A stretch of DNA of 8,626 bases from an uncultured Bacteroidia bacterium. Its GTDB lineage: Bacteria; Bacteroidota; Bacteroidia; Bacteroidales; CAJPTX01. The number at the start of each line of letters is the position of its first letter. The stretch's first letter is position 1. The notes under the pieces were generated by a model. That model was not told the DNA's origin. It ran no database searches and saw only the letters and a list, made by a program, of their open reading frames with translations. Below, one piece after another: positions 1-6,429 of this stretch. The position numbers and the translations under genes were made by a program. The stretch lies in NCBI GenBank assembly GCA_938040915.1, contig CALHZE010000195.1:1-8626 (forward strand). Direction: 5' to 3'.

Positions 1-24
1 TCAGGAGACACCCTCACGAATAGG

Positions 25-65
25 CGGCACGTAGTGCCGAGTTGCGGGTGTAGCACGCTACACCC
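25..65. repeat. Tandem pair of tight hairpins, possible REP-like palindromic element
   Basis: Two perfect inverted repeats sit side by side: cggcac/gtgccg (25-30 with 34-39, 3-nt loop) and gggtgtagc/gctacaccc (46-54 with 57-65, 2-nt spacer). Neither is followed by a close T-run on either strand, so they do not look like an intrinsic terminator. The paired short palindromes resemble REP/BIME-type dispersed elements, but only one copy is in the window, so that is inference. Plus-strand frame 1 is open from the left edge to a TGA at 91-93 and reads through both hairpins (ending ...STLHPYRRGRIVF). It could be the tail of an upstream gene, but there is not enough of it to assign. Positions 94-183 contain nothing recognisable apart from a poor -7-like TACCTTTA at 154-161. 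Confidence 0.45.
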
Positions 66-183
66 CTACAGAAGAGGGAGAATTGTTTTTTGACACTCTC
101 TTGGTTTTCCATGAGCCGTGCTTGCCTCGCAAAGCCAATTAACGCGCTTTCCCTACCTTTAGCCCGTCAACACAATTGTAGCA

Positions 184-1407
184 ATGACCTATTTGGAACA
201 ACTGCTGGAAGGCAAGGAGGTGGAGTGGCGACCGCTGGGGGAGGTGTGTGGTTTCAGGAATGGTTTTGCTTTCCGGCACAATACTTTTCAAGAGAAAGGG
301 CTTCCTATTATCCGAATCTCTGATATTCAGAAAGGTAAAGTCCTTTTAGATAAAACCGTATTTTTTGACCTGTCCGATTACAAAGAAGACTTAGCGCCTT
401 ATGAGCTTAAGAGAGGGGATGTGGTTATCTCTTTATCTGGGATAATTAAGACCGCCCTTGTCGATTTTGAGAGTTCTGCTTACTTGAATCAGCGAGTCGG
501 AAAGTTCTTACCAAAGCAAGAGCTCCTTAATCACAAATTCCTATACTACTATTTGGAAAGAAAAAATAAAGAACTACAAAAGCTGGCTGTCGGACAGCTT
601 CCTCCTAACTTGAGCTCTGTAAGGTTGATGAAAGAGTTTCTCATCCCCCTCCCCCCTCTCCCTGTCCAAGAGCACATCGTGGGGATTTTGGATAAGTATA
701 CGGCGCTCGAAGCGGAATTGGAGAAAGAGTTGGCGGCGGAGCTGGAAACACGGAAGAGACAGTACCGCTACTATCGCAACAAGCTCCTGCAGTTTGGGGA
801 GGAGGTGGAGTGGCGGTCGCTGGAGGAGGTGTTTGAAATAAGAACAGGCTATACACCGTCCAAAGCAAATAAAGAGGAATATTGGAACAATGGAACGATC
901 CCGTGGTTTCGTATGGAGGATTTGCGTGCTCAGGGAGGGGTCTTGACTGATTCGATTCAACATATTACGCCACAAGCGGTTAAGGGCAAGGGGCTTTTTA
1001 AGGCTGGGTCTATCATTTTGTCTACAACTGCCACCATAGGGGAGCATGCCTTGCTCCTAGTCGATGCGCTTACAAACCAAAGGTTTACAAACTTCAATCT
1101 ACGAACAGAATTTGCGGATAGAGTGCTTTCTAAGTTTCTCTATTACTATTTCTTTGAGATCGCGGCATGGTGTAAGAATCACGTCTTTATTGGAACGTTC
1201 CCTTCTGTCGATATGAGGAACTTAAGGCTACAAAAGTTTCCCCTCCCGCCCCTCGCCGTGCAGGAGCAGATTGTGGAGGTGCTGAGCAAGTACGATACTT
1301 TTGTGCACTCGCTCAGCGAGGGGTTGCCGGTAGAGATAAAGATGCGCCGCGAGCAGTATGAACATTACCGCCGCCTGTTGTTAGATTTTCCGAAGCCGAG
1401 GCAGTAG
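184..1407 (+). CDS. hsdS: Type I restriction-modification specificity subunit HsdS
   Basis: This is the DNA-recognition subunit of a type I restriction-modification enzyme. It binds two HsdM subunits and sets the bipartite target for methylation, and for cleavage when HsdR joins. The 407-residue protein has the classic duplicated plan: TRD1 at about 17-153, a central conserved helix at about 155-205 (LPPLPVQEHIVGILDKY, then a charged coiled coil), TRD2 at about 211-352, and a second conserved helix at about 354-402 (LPPLAVQEQIVEVLSKY). The EVEWRPLGEV stretch at the N-terminus recurs as EVEWRSLEEV before TRD2. The start at 184 is favoured because MTYLEQLLEGKEVEW matches the usual HsdS N-terminus; no clear ribosome binding site is seen. 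Both TRDs look complete and there is no frameshift. hsdM and hsdR are not in the window and presumably lie to the left. Downstream the gene converges on tRNA-Lys. Confidence 0.95.
   Translation: MTYLEQLLEGKEVEWRPLGEVCGFRNGFAFRHNTFQEKGLPIIRISDIQKGKVLLDKTVFFDLSDYKEDLAPYELKRGDVVISLSGIIKTALVDFESSAYLNQRVGKFLPKQELLNHKFLYYYLERKNKELQKLAVGQLPPNLSSVRLMKEFLIPLPPLPVQEHIVGILDKYTALEAELEKELAAELETRKRQYRYYRNKLLQFGEEVEWRSLEEVFEIRTGYTPSKANKEEYWNNGTIPWFRMEDLRAQGGVLTDSIQHITPQAVKGKGLFKAGSIILSTTATIGEHALLLVDALTNQRFTNFNLRTEFADRVLSKFLYYYFFEIAAWCKNHVFIGTFPSVDMRNLRLQKFPLPPLAVQEQIVEVLSKYDTFVHSLSEGLPVEIKMRREQYEHYRRLLLDFPKPRQ
216..247 (+). repeat. Direct repeat copy 1 in hsdS (before TRD1)
   Basis: This 32-bp stretch encodes the EVEWRPLGEV region. 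It matches 801-832 at 29 of 32 positions, including an unbroken run of 15 (ggaggtggagtggcg). The two copies lie 585 bp apart, exactly 195 codons, so recombination between them would keep the reading frame. Confidence 0.85.
801..832 (+). repeat. Direct repeat copy 2 in hsdS (before TRD2)
   Basis: Second copy of the 32-bp hsdS repeat, encoding EVEWRSLEEV at the start of TRD2. It differs from 216-247 at three positions. It marks the boundary between the central conserved helix and the second target recognition domain, the place where TRDs are typically exchanged between hsdS genes. Confidence 0.85.
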
Positions 1408-1461
1408 CCCCCCCAACTCGCGCCCTTAGCGCCCCCCAAGACAATAAAACAAGTTTTGGAA

Positions 1462-1492
1462 CAAAAAAGACTACCCCTATCAAGGATAGTCT
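1462..1492 (-). terminator. Intrinsic terminator downstream of tRNA-Lys
   Basis: On the minus strand a 9-bp stem (1484-1492 with 1468-1476, one G-U pair in the RNA, 7-nt loop) is followed by a run of five to six U (complement of 1463-1468). It lies about 70 bp past the tRNA 3' end and would also stop transcription coming from the pyrF side. The G-U pair becomes a C/A mismatch on the plus strand, and the plus side has no T-run after the stem, so it is oriented for the minus strand. The rest of the 154-bp gap between hsdS and the tRNA holds nothing recognisable. Confidence 0.75.
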
Positions 1493-1561
1493 CCACGAGA
1501 GTGATGTGATCTTAATACTTGAATAGAATGAAATCGTAAAAAGAATCTCTCGCAATGTTTG

Positions 1562-1634
1562 TGACTCAGCTGGGACTCGAACCCAGGACCCCATCCTTAA
1601 AAGGGATGTGCTCTACCTGCTGAGCTACTGAATC
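1562..1634 (-). tRNA. tRNA-Lys (anticodon UUU)
   Basis: The minus strand folds into a full cloverleaf of 73 nt. Acceptor GATTCAG pairs with CTGAGTC (one U-G pair), the D-stem is GCTC/GAGC, the anticodon stem is CATCC/GGATG with loop CTTTTAA, and the T-stem is CTGGG/CCCAG around TTCGAGT. The anticodon TTT lies at 1599-1601 (complement), giving lysine (AAA/AAG codons). The 3' CCA is not encoded: the discriminator A at 1562 is followed by CAA, so CCA must be added by nucleotidyltransferase. The gene has its own promoter and terminator and faces hsdS with its 3' end. Confidence 0.97.
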
Positions 1635-1661
1635 AACCGTAAACGAAATTTTAACTTGCCA

Positions 1662-1692
1662 CAAAGGTAGATCTTTTATTCGAAATAACAAG
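1662..1692 (-). promoter_or_regulatory. Bacteroidota-type promoter for tRNA-Lys
   Basis: On the minus strand CTTG (1689-1692) is followed, 19 nt later, by TACCTTTG (1662-1669). This agrees with the -33 TTTG / -7 TANNTTTG consensus of the Bacteroidota primary sigma factor. The expected start of transcription lies about 20 nt before the mature tRNA 5' end, leaving a short leader for RNase P to remove. It is the best promoter match in the window. Confidence 0.8.
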
Positions 1693-1734
1693 AGGTAAGC
1701 CCCGTACCCTTTCTTAACCTTGCACCTTTCTCGC

Positions 1735-2571
1735 CTACCCCAATTGCTCTAGGTGACGCGCCATCTGCTGTTGCAATTCCAAGGCCTTGGTGCGTGCCGC
1801 CTTAGCAAAATGCGCACTATTGTCGGCATACAAGATGCCACGCGCAGAGTTGACAAGCAACCCACAGCGACGGTTCATCCCATACTTAACCACTTCGTCT
1901 AAGCTTCCCCCTTGATGCCCCACGCCTGGGATAAGGAGGAAATGCTCGGGGACTATCTTCCGCACACGCTCTAACATCGAGGCGTGCGTCGCTCCCACCA
2001 CATACATCATGTTCCCCTCGTGTCCCCAATGCTTCGAACGTTCGAGCACCTCCTCAAAGAGCTGGCGCTTTCCTCCGAGCGGAGACTCGACCTCGAGCGT
2101 TTGAAAGTCGTTCCAACTCTCGTTGGAAGTTGCTGCTAAAAGCACCGCCCAACGCCCCTGATACTCTAAGAATGGTTGCACTGCATCACGCCCCATGTAG
2201 GGAGCTACCGTCACCGCATCAAAGTCCATGGAGTCAAACATACTCTGCGCATACATCGCAGCCGTATTAGAGATATCCCCCCGCTTGGCGTCAGCGATAA
2301 TCATGATCTCGGGGTGATGCTCTCGCAGATATTGCACCGTGTGTGCCAACGCCTCCCAGCCCCGCGCCCCATACACCTCATAAAAAGCCATGTTGGGCTT
2401 GTAAGCTACACACAGGTCGGCGGTCACGTCTATAATAGCCTTGTTAAACTGAAAGATTGCGTCGTGTTTGCTCGTGAGTGATAGCGGTATCTTGCGCGCG
2501 TCGGTGTCTAACCCCACACACAAGAAGCTTTTTTTCGCACGAATCTGTTTGTACAACTGATTGGCATCCAT
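1735..2571 (-). CDS. pyrF: Orotidine 5'-phosphate decarboxylase (PyrF, type 2 family)
   Basis: The enzyme catalyses the last step of UMP synthesis, decarboxylation of OMP, in the cytoplasm. Counting from the ATG at 2571 (278 residues), the visible hallmarks are GLDTD at 20-24, KPN at 58-60, the catalytic DAKRGDI at 94-100 with Lys96, VVGAT at 191-195, the phosphate-binding LIPGVGHQGG region at about 213-222, and GLLVNSARGILYA at 237-249. The length and the ADAKRGDI block fit the longer PyrF family common in Bacteroidota and actinobacteria. The frame also opens at a GTG four codons upstream (2583), but the ATG matches the family start and has a purine-rich aggagagg stretch before it. The stop of prfA is only 26 bp upstream, which suggests a prfA-pyrF operon. 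Confidence 0.96.
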   Translation of the reverse strand: MDANQLYKQIRAKKSFLCVGLDTDARKIPLSLTSKHDAIFQFNKAIIDVTADLCVAYKPNMAFYEVYGARGWEALAHTVQYLREHHPEIMIIADAKRGDISNTAAMYAQSMFDSMDFDAVTVAPYMGRDAVQPFLEYQGRWAVLLAATSNESWNDFQTLEVESPLGGKRQLFEEVLERSKHWGHEGNMMYVVGATHASMLERVRKIVPEHFLLIPGVGHQGGSLDEVVKYGMNRRCGLLVNSARGILYADNSAHFAKAARTKALELQQQMARHLEQLG

Positions 2572-2597
2572 CGCCGTTCCCACTCCTCTCCTATTGT

Positions 2598-3683
2598 TTA
2601 GATTCCACTCGCACGCAAACGCTCTGCGTTCTCGGCTATCTGCAACTGCTCGATAAACGCGTCGAGTGCACCGCCCAGCACCGCATCTAGATTATAAACC
2701 GTAAAGTTGACCCGATGGTCTGTCACGCGCCCCTGAGGGAAGTTGTAGGTGCGGATTTTAGCCGAACGGTCGCCCGTCGAGACCATCGTTTTGCGCTGCG
2801 AGGAGACGCCGTCAAGATACTTCTGATACTCAATATTGTAAAGGCGCGTCCGCAACTCGATAAGTGCTTTTTCAAAGTTTTTGATCTGCGACTTCTGATC
2901 TTGACACTGCACCACAATGCCAGAGGGGATGTGTGTAAGGCGCACTGCCGAGTAGGTCGTGTTGACACTCTGCCCCCCTGGTCCTGAGGAACAGTAGGTG
3001 TCTTTACGGATGTCTTCCATCTTGAGTTCTACGTCAAACTCTTCTGCCTCTGGCAAGACCACCACCGACGCTGCCGACGTATGGACACGCCCTTGGGTTT
3101 CCGTCTGTGGGACGCGCTGTACGCGGTGCACCCCCGATTCGTATTTCATCACGCCATAGACCCCGTCGCCCTTGAGTGAAAAGACGATTTCCTTGAAACC
3201 GCCGACCGTACCCTCTGAACTGGAGGTTACCTCAAGCTTCCACCCTCTGGCCTCGGCAAAATAGCTGTACATCCGGAAAAGGTCTCCGGCAAAAAGACTC
3301 GCTTCGTCGCCCCCCGTTCCGGCACGGATTTCCACGATCGCATTCTTCGAATCTTGTGGGTCGCTGGGGAGTAGGAGCAAGCGGATCTCTTCCTCCATGG
3401 GGTCTACGCGCCCCTCATTTTCCTCGATCTCTTGTTTGGCGAGCTCACGCAGGTCGGCGTCACTTTCCTCGGCGAGGATGGATCGTGCCTGTGCCAGCCC
3501 TTCTAGCAGCGTGCGGTAACGTCCGGCCGCCTCCACAACGGGGGCGAGCTCTCGATACTCCTTGCCCAATTGCACATAGCGTTTCATGTCGTTCATGACA
3601 TCGGGCTCGGCCAGCAGACGCTCAACCTCCTGATAGCGTTCGACGATCTTTTCTAACTTTTCTAACAACCCGCCTTGTTCCAT
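2598..3683 (-). CDS. prfA: Peptide chain release factor 1 (RF1)
   Basis: RF1 recognises UAA and UAG in the ribosomal A site and triggers release of the finished peptide. The 361-residue protein has normal family length. The N-terminal helical domain spans about 1-110. The PxT codon-recognition tripeptide is PQT at 192-194 in the block RVPQTETQGRVHTSA; PxT rather than SPF separates RF1 from RF2. The catalytic GGQ is at 236-238 in SSGPGGQSVN, whose Gln is the usual target of PrmC methylation. The C-terminal RTYNFPQGRVTDHR block is at 311-324. The SSGPGGQSVNTTYSAVRLTH form is what I recall for Bacteroidota RF1. The ATG at 3683 follows a structured leader with candidate promoters, and pyrF follows at 26 bp. 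Confidence 0.97.
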   Translation of the reverse strand: MEQGGLLEKLEKIVERYQEVERLLAEPDVMNDMKRYVQLGKEYRELAPVVEAAGRYRTLLEGLAQARSILAEESDADLRELAKQEIEENEGRVDPMEEEIRLLLLPSDPQDSKNAIVEIRAGTGGDEASLFAGDLFRMYSYFAEARGWKLEVTSSSEGTVGGFKEIVFSLKGDGVYGVMKYESGVHRVQRVPQTETQGRVHTSAASVVVLPEAEEFDVELKMEDIRKDTYCSSGPGGQSVNTTYSAVRLTHIPSGIVVQCQDQKSQIKNFEKALIELRTRLYNIEYQKYLDGVSSQRKTMVSTGDRSAKIRTYNFPQGRVTDHRVNFTVYNLDAVLGGALDAFIEQLQIAENAERLRASGI

Positions 3684-3699
3684 TACCTTGCTTCTTTCC

Positions 3700-3719
3700 C
3701 AAACCTAGGGGCAAAGGTA
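3700..3719 (-). promoter_or_regulatory. Candidate -7 elements for prfA-pyrF
   Basis: On the minus strand two TANNTTTG matches lie just upstream of prfA: TACCTTTG (3712-3719) and TAGGTTTG (3700-3707). The first has no good -33 at 19-20 nt, since that position falls in the terminator stem. For the second, TTG at 3729-3731 lies 21 nt away, a little long. At least one is probably the prfA promoter, but the choice is uncertain. Confidence 0.45.
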
Positions 3720-3728
3720 CAAAAAGGG

Positions 3729-3771
3729 CAAGAAAAAGCGCGTCACCTCACAATGCCGGAGGTGACGCGCT
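3729..3771 (-). terminator. Strong intrinsic terminator of the lipoprotein unit
   Basis: A perfect 13-bp GC-rich stem (3737-3749 with 3759-3771, 9-nt loop) is followed on the minus strand by TTTTTCTT (complement of 3730-3737). It sits between the lipoprotein stop and prfA, so it should end the yidC-lipoprotein transcript. The plus side shows no T-run after the stem. A weaker upstream hairpin, gggggc/gccccc (3814-3819 with 3830-3835), lies in the same 174-bp gap without a U-tract. Confidence 0.85.
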
Positions 3772-3857
3772 GGAAATGTGTTAAAACAGAAGGACTTGTT
3801 TTCAGCCGAGTGGGGGGGCATACTACAGAGCCCCCAAGTCACTACGCGCCTTTAGCG

Positions 3858-4376
3858 CTATTTTTTCGTGGCTTTGACGAGCGAGGTCTCTACCGTCTTC
3901 TCCTTCTTGGTCTTCGGGTCTAGTGCCGTCGTGTTCTCATGGATCTCGATCTTCTTCCCGTCGAGCGTAAAGGTCATTTTCCAAACTATCGTGCGACGGT
4001 CTAGGATCTTCGTGCACTCAAGCTCGACGATCTTATCCGCATTCTTCTTCTCGACATACGTAAATACCTCATCGTTCCCCCCGATCTTAGATTTCAGATC
4101 TACGCTTTTTTCCCCCTTCTTGGTTATGGAGAAAGAGAAGGGCTTGGGCTCAGCCTTTACTCCAGTTTCGAATTTTGTTACCACGTCAGTGCCCTCATAA
4201 TTACCGGTCATCGCCGAGAGGCGCACCTTACCGTCTGCCGTCAAGTCCCCCTCCTCATCTTTATTCTCAGGCTGCTCAGTCTGATTTTTTGGTTTCGGCT
4301 TGTCGTCCTTTTTGCAAGAGGAAAAAGCGACCGCTCCGCCTAAAAGGGCGAGTAATATCAACTTGTAGATGTGCAT
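3858..4376 (-). CDS. Hypothetical lipoprotein, probably exported to the cell envelope
   Basis: I do not recognise this 172-residue protein. It begins MHIYKLILLALLGGAVAFSSC, a short basic start plus a hydrophobic stretch ending in a lipidatable Cys21. The next residues, KKDDK, resemble the charged lipoprotein export signals of Bacteroidota, so surface exposure is possible (inference). A polar, Lys/Glu/Pro-rich linker covers about 22-48. The rest alternates short polar and hydrophobic segments, suggesting a small beta-rich domain that starts with LSAMTGNYEGTDVV, and the end is rich in lysine. The frame stays open upstream to 4541, but that part overlaps the yidC end and lacks signal-peptide character, so the ATG at 4376 is chosen. 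yidC ends 37 bp upstream with no clear promoter between them, so co-transcription is likely. A strong terminator follows. Confidence 0.85.
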   Translation of the reverse strand: MHIYKLILLALLGGAVAFSSCKKDDKPKPKNQTEQPENKDEEGDLTADGKVRLSAMTGNYEGTDVVTKFETGVKAEPKPFSFSITKKGEKSVDLKSKIGGNDEVFTYVEKKNADKIVELECTKILDRRTIVWKMTFTLDGKKIEIHENTTALDPKTKKEKTVETSLVKATKK

Positions 4377-4413
4377 GACTGTCAGTGATTTAATGAAACG
4401 TTGGTAGGAAAAA

Positions 4414-6270
4414 CTATCTTTTTGCCCGCTTAGCTTGTTCTCGCTGCATCTCTTGGAGTCGCTGCATAAAGCCCGACTTTTTCTGCGGACGCGCGGCGTT
4501 TTGTTGCAAGCGCGCGAGCATCTTTTTCTCGTCAACAGCAAACCGGATAAAGTAGGTTTGAGCGATGGTAATGAGCGTGGCCAAGAAGTAGTAATAACTC
4601 AACCCTGCCGAGTAGTCGTTAAACCAGAAGAGCATCATGACCGGCATCATGTAAAGCATCATGAACTTCATACCGGGCATCTGTGCCTGCGAGCTACTCG
4701 TCAGTTTGTAGTTCATCTGCGAAGAGATGAAAAGCGTCACTGCCATCAAGAGGGTAAACAGACTCACATGGTCGCCGTAGAAGGGGATAGAGAATGGCAG
4801 GTGGACTATCGCGTCATAACTCGACAGGTCATCAGCCCAAAGGAAACTCTCTTGCCGCAACTCAAACGAGGCAGGGAAGAAACGGAACATAGCCACCAAG
4901 ATCGGGAACTGGATAAGGATCGGCAAACAACCCCCTAGGGGGTTCGCCCCTGCCTTCTTATAGAGCTCCATGGTGGCTTGCCCACGCTTGGTTGCGTCTT
5001 CCTTGCGCGAAAACTTCTGATTGATTTCGTCGACCTTTGGCTTCAGGAGGCGCATCTTTGCCTGTGATAGATACGACTTAAACGTAAGCGGGAAGATAAT
5101 GATCTTGATGAGGATGGTCAACAGCAAGATAATCAACCCGTAGTTAGAGATATACTTGCTAAGCCAATAGAAGACGTTGATAACGACGTACTTGTTGACC
5201 CACCCGACGAGCCACCCGCCGAGGGGGACAACCTCCTCATAGCCTTGTTGGTAAGAAGCGAGGGTCTTGTAGAGATTGGGTCCGTAGTAGAACTCGAGGG
5301 CGTAGGAGTCGCTTTTCCCCCCTGCAAAGGGGAGTAAGTATACGCCATCAAACTGACGTAGATACCCCTCTCCGTCGGCGAGATTCACCTTGAGATCGGT
5401 CTGTTCGAAACCGTCAGGGTTACGCAAAATGGCAGAGAAAAACTGCTCTTTATAGGCAACCCACGCGACCTTGGTGGTCACCTTTTCTTCGACCTCCTTG
5501 TCAGAGGGGGTGAGTTGCTCATACTCCCCGTTGGTGGTGTAATATGCCGCCGTGGTGTACTCGAGCTCCTTCTTGGCTCCCTTTTCCTGCTGCAAACTGC
5601 GCATCGTCCAGCGCAAGTCTAGATAGCGAGCCGAGCCGGCGAGTTGCCCCTCCATATTCACGAAACGCACCTTCCAGCCCACGGCATAGCTGCCGTAACC
5701 GAGCGAATATTCGTACTCCAAATAGCCCACGCTGTCGGCAGCTGGGAGGCGGAAGACGATACGCGCCGTGTCGCCCTTGCTGGTCGCCGTGAGATGTGAG
5801 GCGTCAGAGCAGACGAAGAGTTCGCGTGCTGTCTCGATACTCGCGTTACCAGCAAGGAACTGCAAGCCGAGCTGGCTCGCTGGCTCATCGCGATAGAGGA
5901 AGAGGGAATCGCCGTAGTAGGTGTGATAGCCCTTGACTTGCACCGTCCGCGGATAGGCTCCTCGGGTGTTAAAGGTCAGCGCGAGCTTGTCATTACCGAG
6001 CACCAAGTTTTTTTCTTCGCCCGCGGCAAAGAAGACTTGTGCAGCGCCCTTTCTCTGTTCCCCCGCTTTTTGTTGCGCAGTATCTCGGAGGGCGGCTTGC
6101 GCGCGTTCTGCTGCCAATCGCTCAGCCTCTTGCGCTGCTTCGATCCGAGCGATCGAGTCGCGTTGTGCTTGATAACGTGCTACTTCCTCGTCGCTTGGGC
6201 GGTTGAAGTAAGAGAAGCCCATGACGATGGCGAAGATGAGCAGCAGTCCGATGATTGTTTTCTTATCCAT
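4414..6270 (-). CDS. yidC: Membrane protein insertase YidC/Oxa1 family
   Basis: YidC inserts and folds inner-membrane proteins, alone or with SecYEG, and in Bacteroidota probably also assists lipoprotein and ATP synthase subunit assembly. The 618-residue protein has a first membrane helix at about 5-21, an Ala/Glu-rich charged linker (about 27-75), a large periplasmic beta domain (about 85-345), and a C-terminal insertase core with hydrophobic segments near 362-395, 445-465, 502-520, 533-550 and 555-577. Core signatures are LTFKSYLSQAKMRLLKPKV (396-414) and NPLGGCLPILIQFPI (443-457). The conserved charged residue of the hydrophilic groove is Lys389 instead of the Arg of E. coli, which I believe is usual in this phylum. 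The basic tail (QKKSG...EQAKRAKR) can contact the ribosome. pyrG lies upstream, beyond a terminator-like structure. Confidence 0.97.
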   Translation of the reverse strand: MDKKTIIGLLLIFAIVMGFSYFNRPSDEEVARYQAQRDSIARIEAAQEAERLAAERAQAALRDTAQQKAGEQRKGAAQVFFAAGEEKNLVLGNDKLALTFNTRGAYPRTVQVKGYHTYYGDSLFLYRDEPASQLGLQFLAGNASIETARELFVCSDASHLTATSKGDTARIVFRLPAADSVGYLEYEYSLGYGSYAVGWKVRFVNMEGQLAGSARYLDLRWTMRSLQQEKGAKKELEYTTAAYYTTNGEYEQLTPSDKEVEEKVTTKVAWVAYKEQFFSAILRNPDGFEQTDLKVNLADGEGYLRQFDGVYLLPFAGGKSDSYALEFYYGPNLYKTLASYQQGYEEVVPLGGWLVGWVNKYVVINVFYWLSKYISNYGLIILLLTILIKIIIFPLTFKSYLSQAKMRLLKPKVDEINQKFSRKEDATKRGQATMELYKKAGANPLGGCLPILIQFPILVAMFRFFPASFELRQESFLWADDLSSYDAIVHLPFSIPFYGDHVSLFTLLMAVTLFISSQMNYKLTSSSQAQMPGMKFMMLYMMPVMMLFWFNDYSAGLSYYYFLATLITIAQTYFIRFAVDEKKMLARLQQNAARPQKKSGFMQRLQEMQREQAKRAKR

Positions 6271-6341
6271 AAATTTCGTGGATCACAAAGATTGTCTATG
6301 TCTAGCCCTTTGGGGCTGTGAGGGTTATGTTTCGAAAAGCT

Positions 6342-6407
6342 AAAAACGGGGGCATCAAATTACCTCCGTATTAAAACGGAGGCGTCTACGTTTTGCCTCA
6401 CGCCCCC
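6342..6407 (-). terminator. Branched terminator-like structure after pyrG
   Basis: On the minus strand an outer stem GGGGGC/GCCCCC (6402-6407 with 6348-6353) encloses an inner hairpin cctccgt/acggagg (6363-6369 with 6376-6382, 6-nt loop), and the outer stem is followed by GTTTTTAGC (complement of 6339-6347). It begins 23 bp past the pyrG stop, as expected for a terminator, although the 48-nt enclosed segment makes the outer stem less efficient than a simple hairpin. Between it and yidC there is a small agccc/gggct hairpin (6304-6317) and an imperfect -7-like AATCTTTG (6286-6293, minus), the only candidate yidC promoter I see. Confidence 0.55.
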
Positions 6408-6429
6408 AGAAGAAAGGGTGGGATTATGC

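Noticed and set aside
13..111. Short minus-strand frame starting at the ATG at 111 (about 32 codons)
   Set aside because: It crosses both palindromes, is very short, and has neither a promoter nor a recognisable sequence, so chance is more likely.
90..118. Sigma70-style TTGACA at 90-95 as an hsdS promoter
   Set aside because: There is no -10 at 16-18 bp spacing and no TANNTTTG at 19-20 nt, and the phylum uses a different promoter consensus.
90..323. Open frame on the plus strand overlapping the hsdS start
   Set aside because: It runs out of frame through the conserved HsdS N-terminus, has no recognisable protein character, and hsdS at 184 has a typical family start.
574..1047. Long antisense frame inside hsdS
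   Set aside because: It is a composition shadow of the hsdS coding frame. The product has no domain character, and the sense frame is unmistakable.
1693..1720. Possible terminator for pyrF (aggtaag/cttaacct with a bulge, minus strand)
   Set aside because: The stem is short with one bulge and a 13-nt loop, the U-tract is poor, and it overlaps the tRNA-Lys promoter -33 region.
1408..1734. CRISPR array, insertion sequence ends or integrase remnants around the tRNA
   Set aside because: No repeated spacer-like units, terminal inverted repeats or recombinase coding fragments are visible here or elsewhere in the window.
4377..4541. Upstream extension of the lipoprotein frame to an ATG at 4541
   Set aside because: The extra 55 residues overlap the 3' end of yidC, are Arg/Cys/Ser-rich, and would bury the signal peptide inside the protein.
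4435..4938. Plus-strand frame of 167 codons opposite yidC
   Set aside because: It lies wholly within the conserved YidC insertase core. Its His/Arg-rich translation is typical of an antisense shadow.
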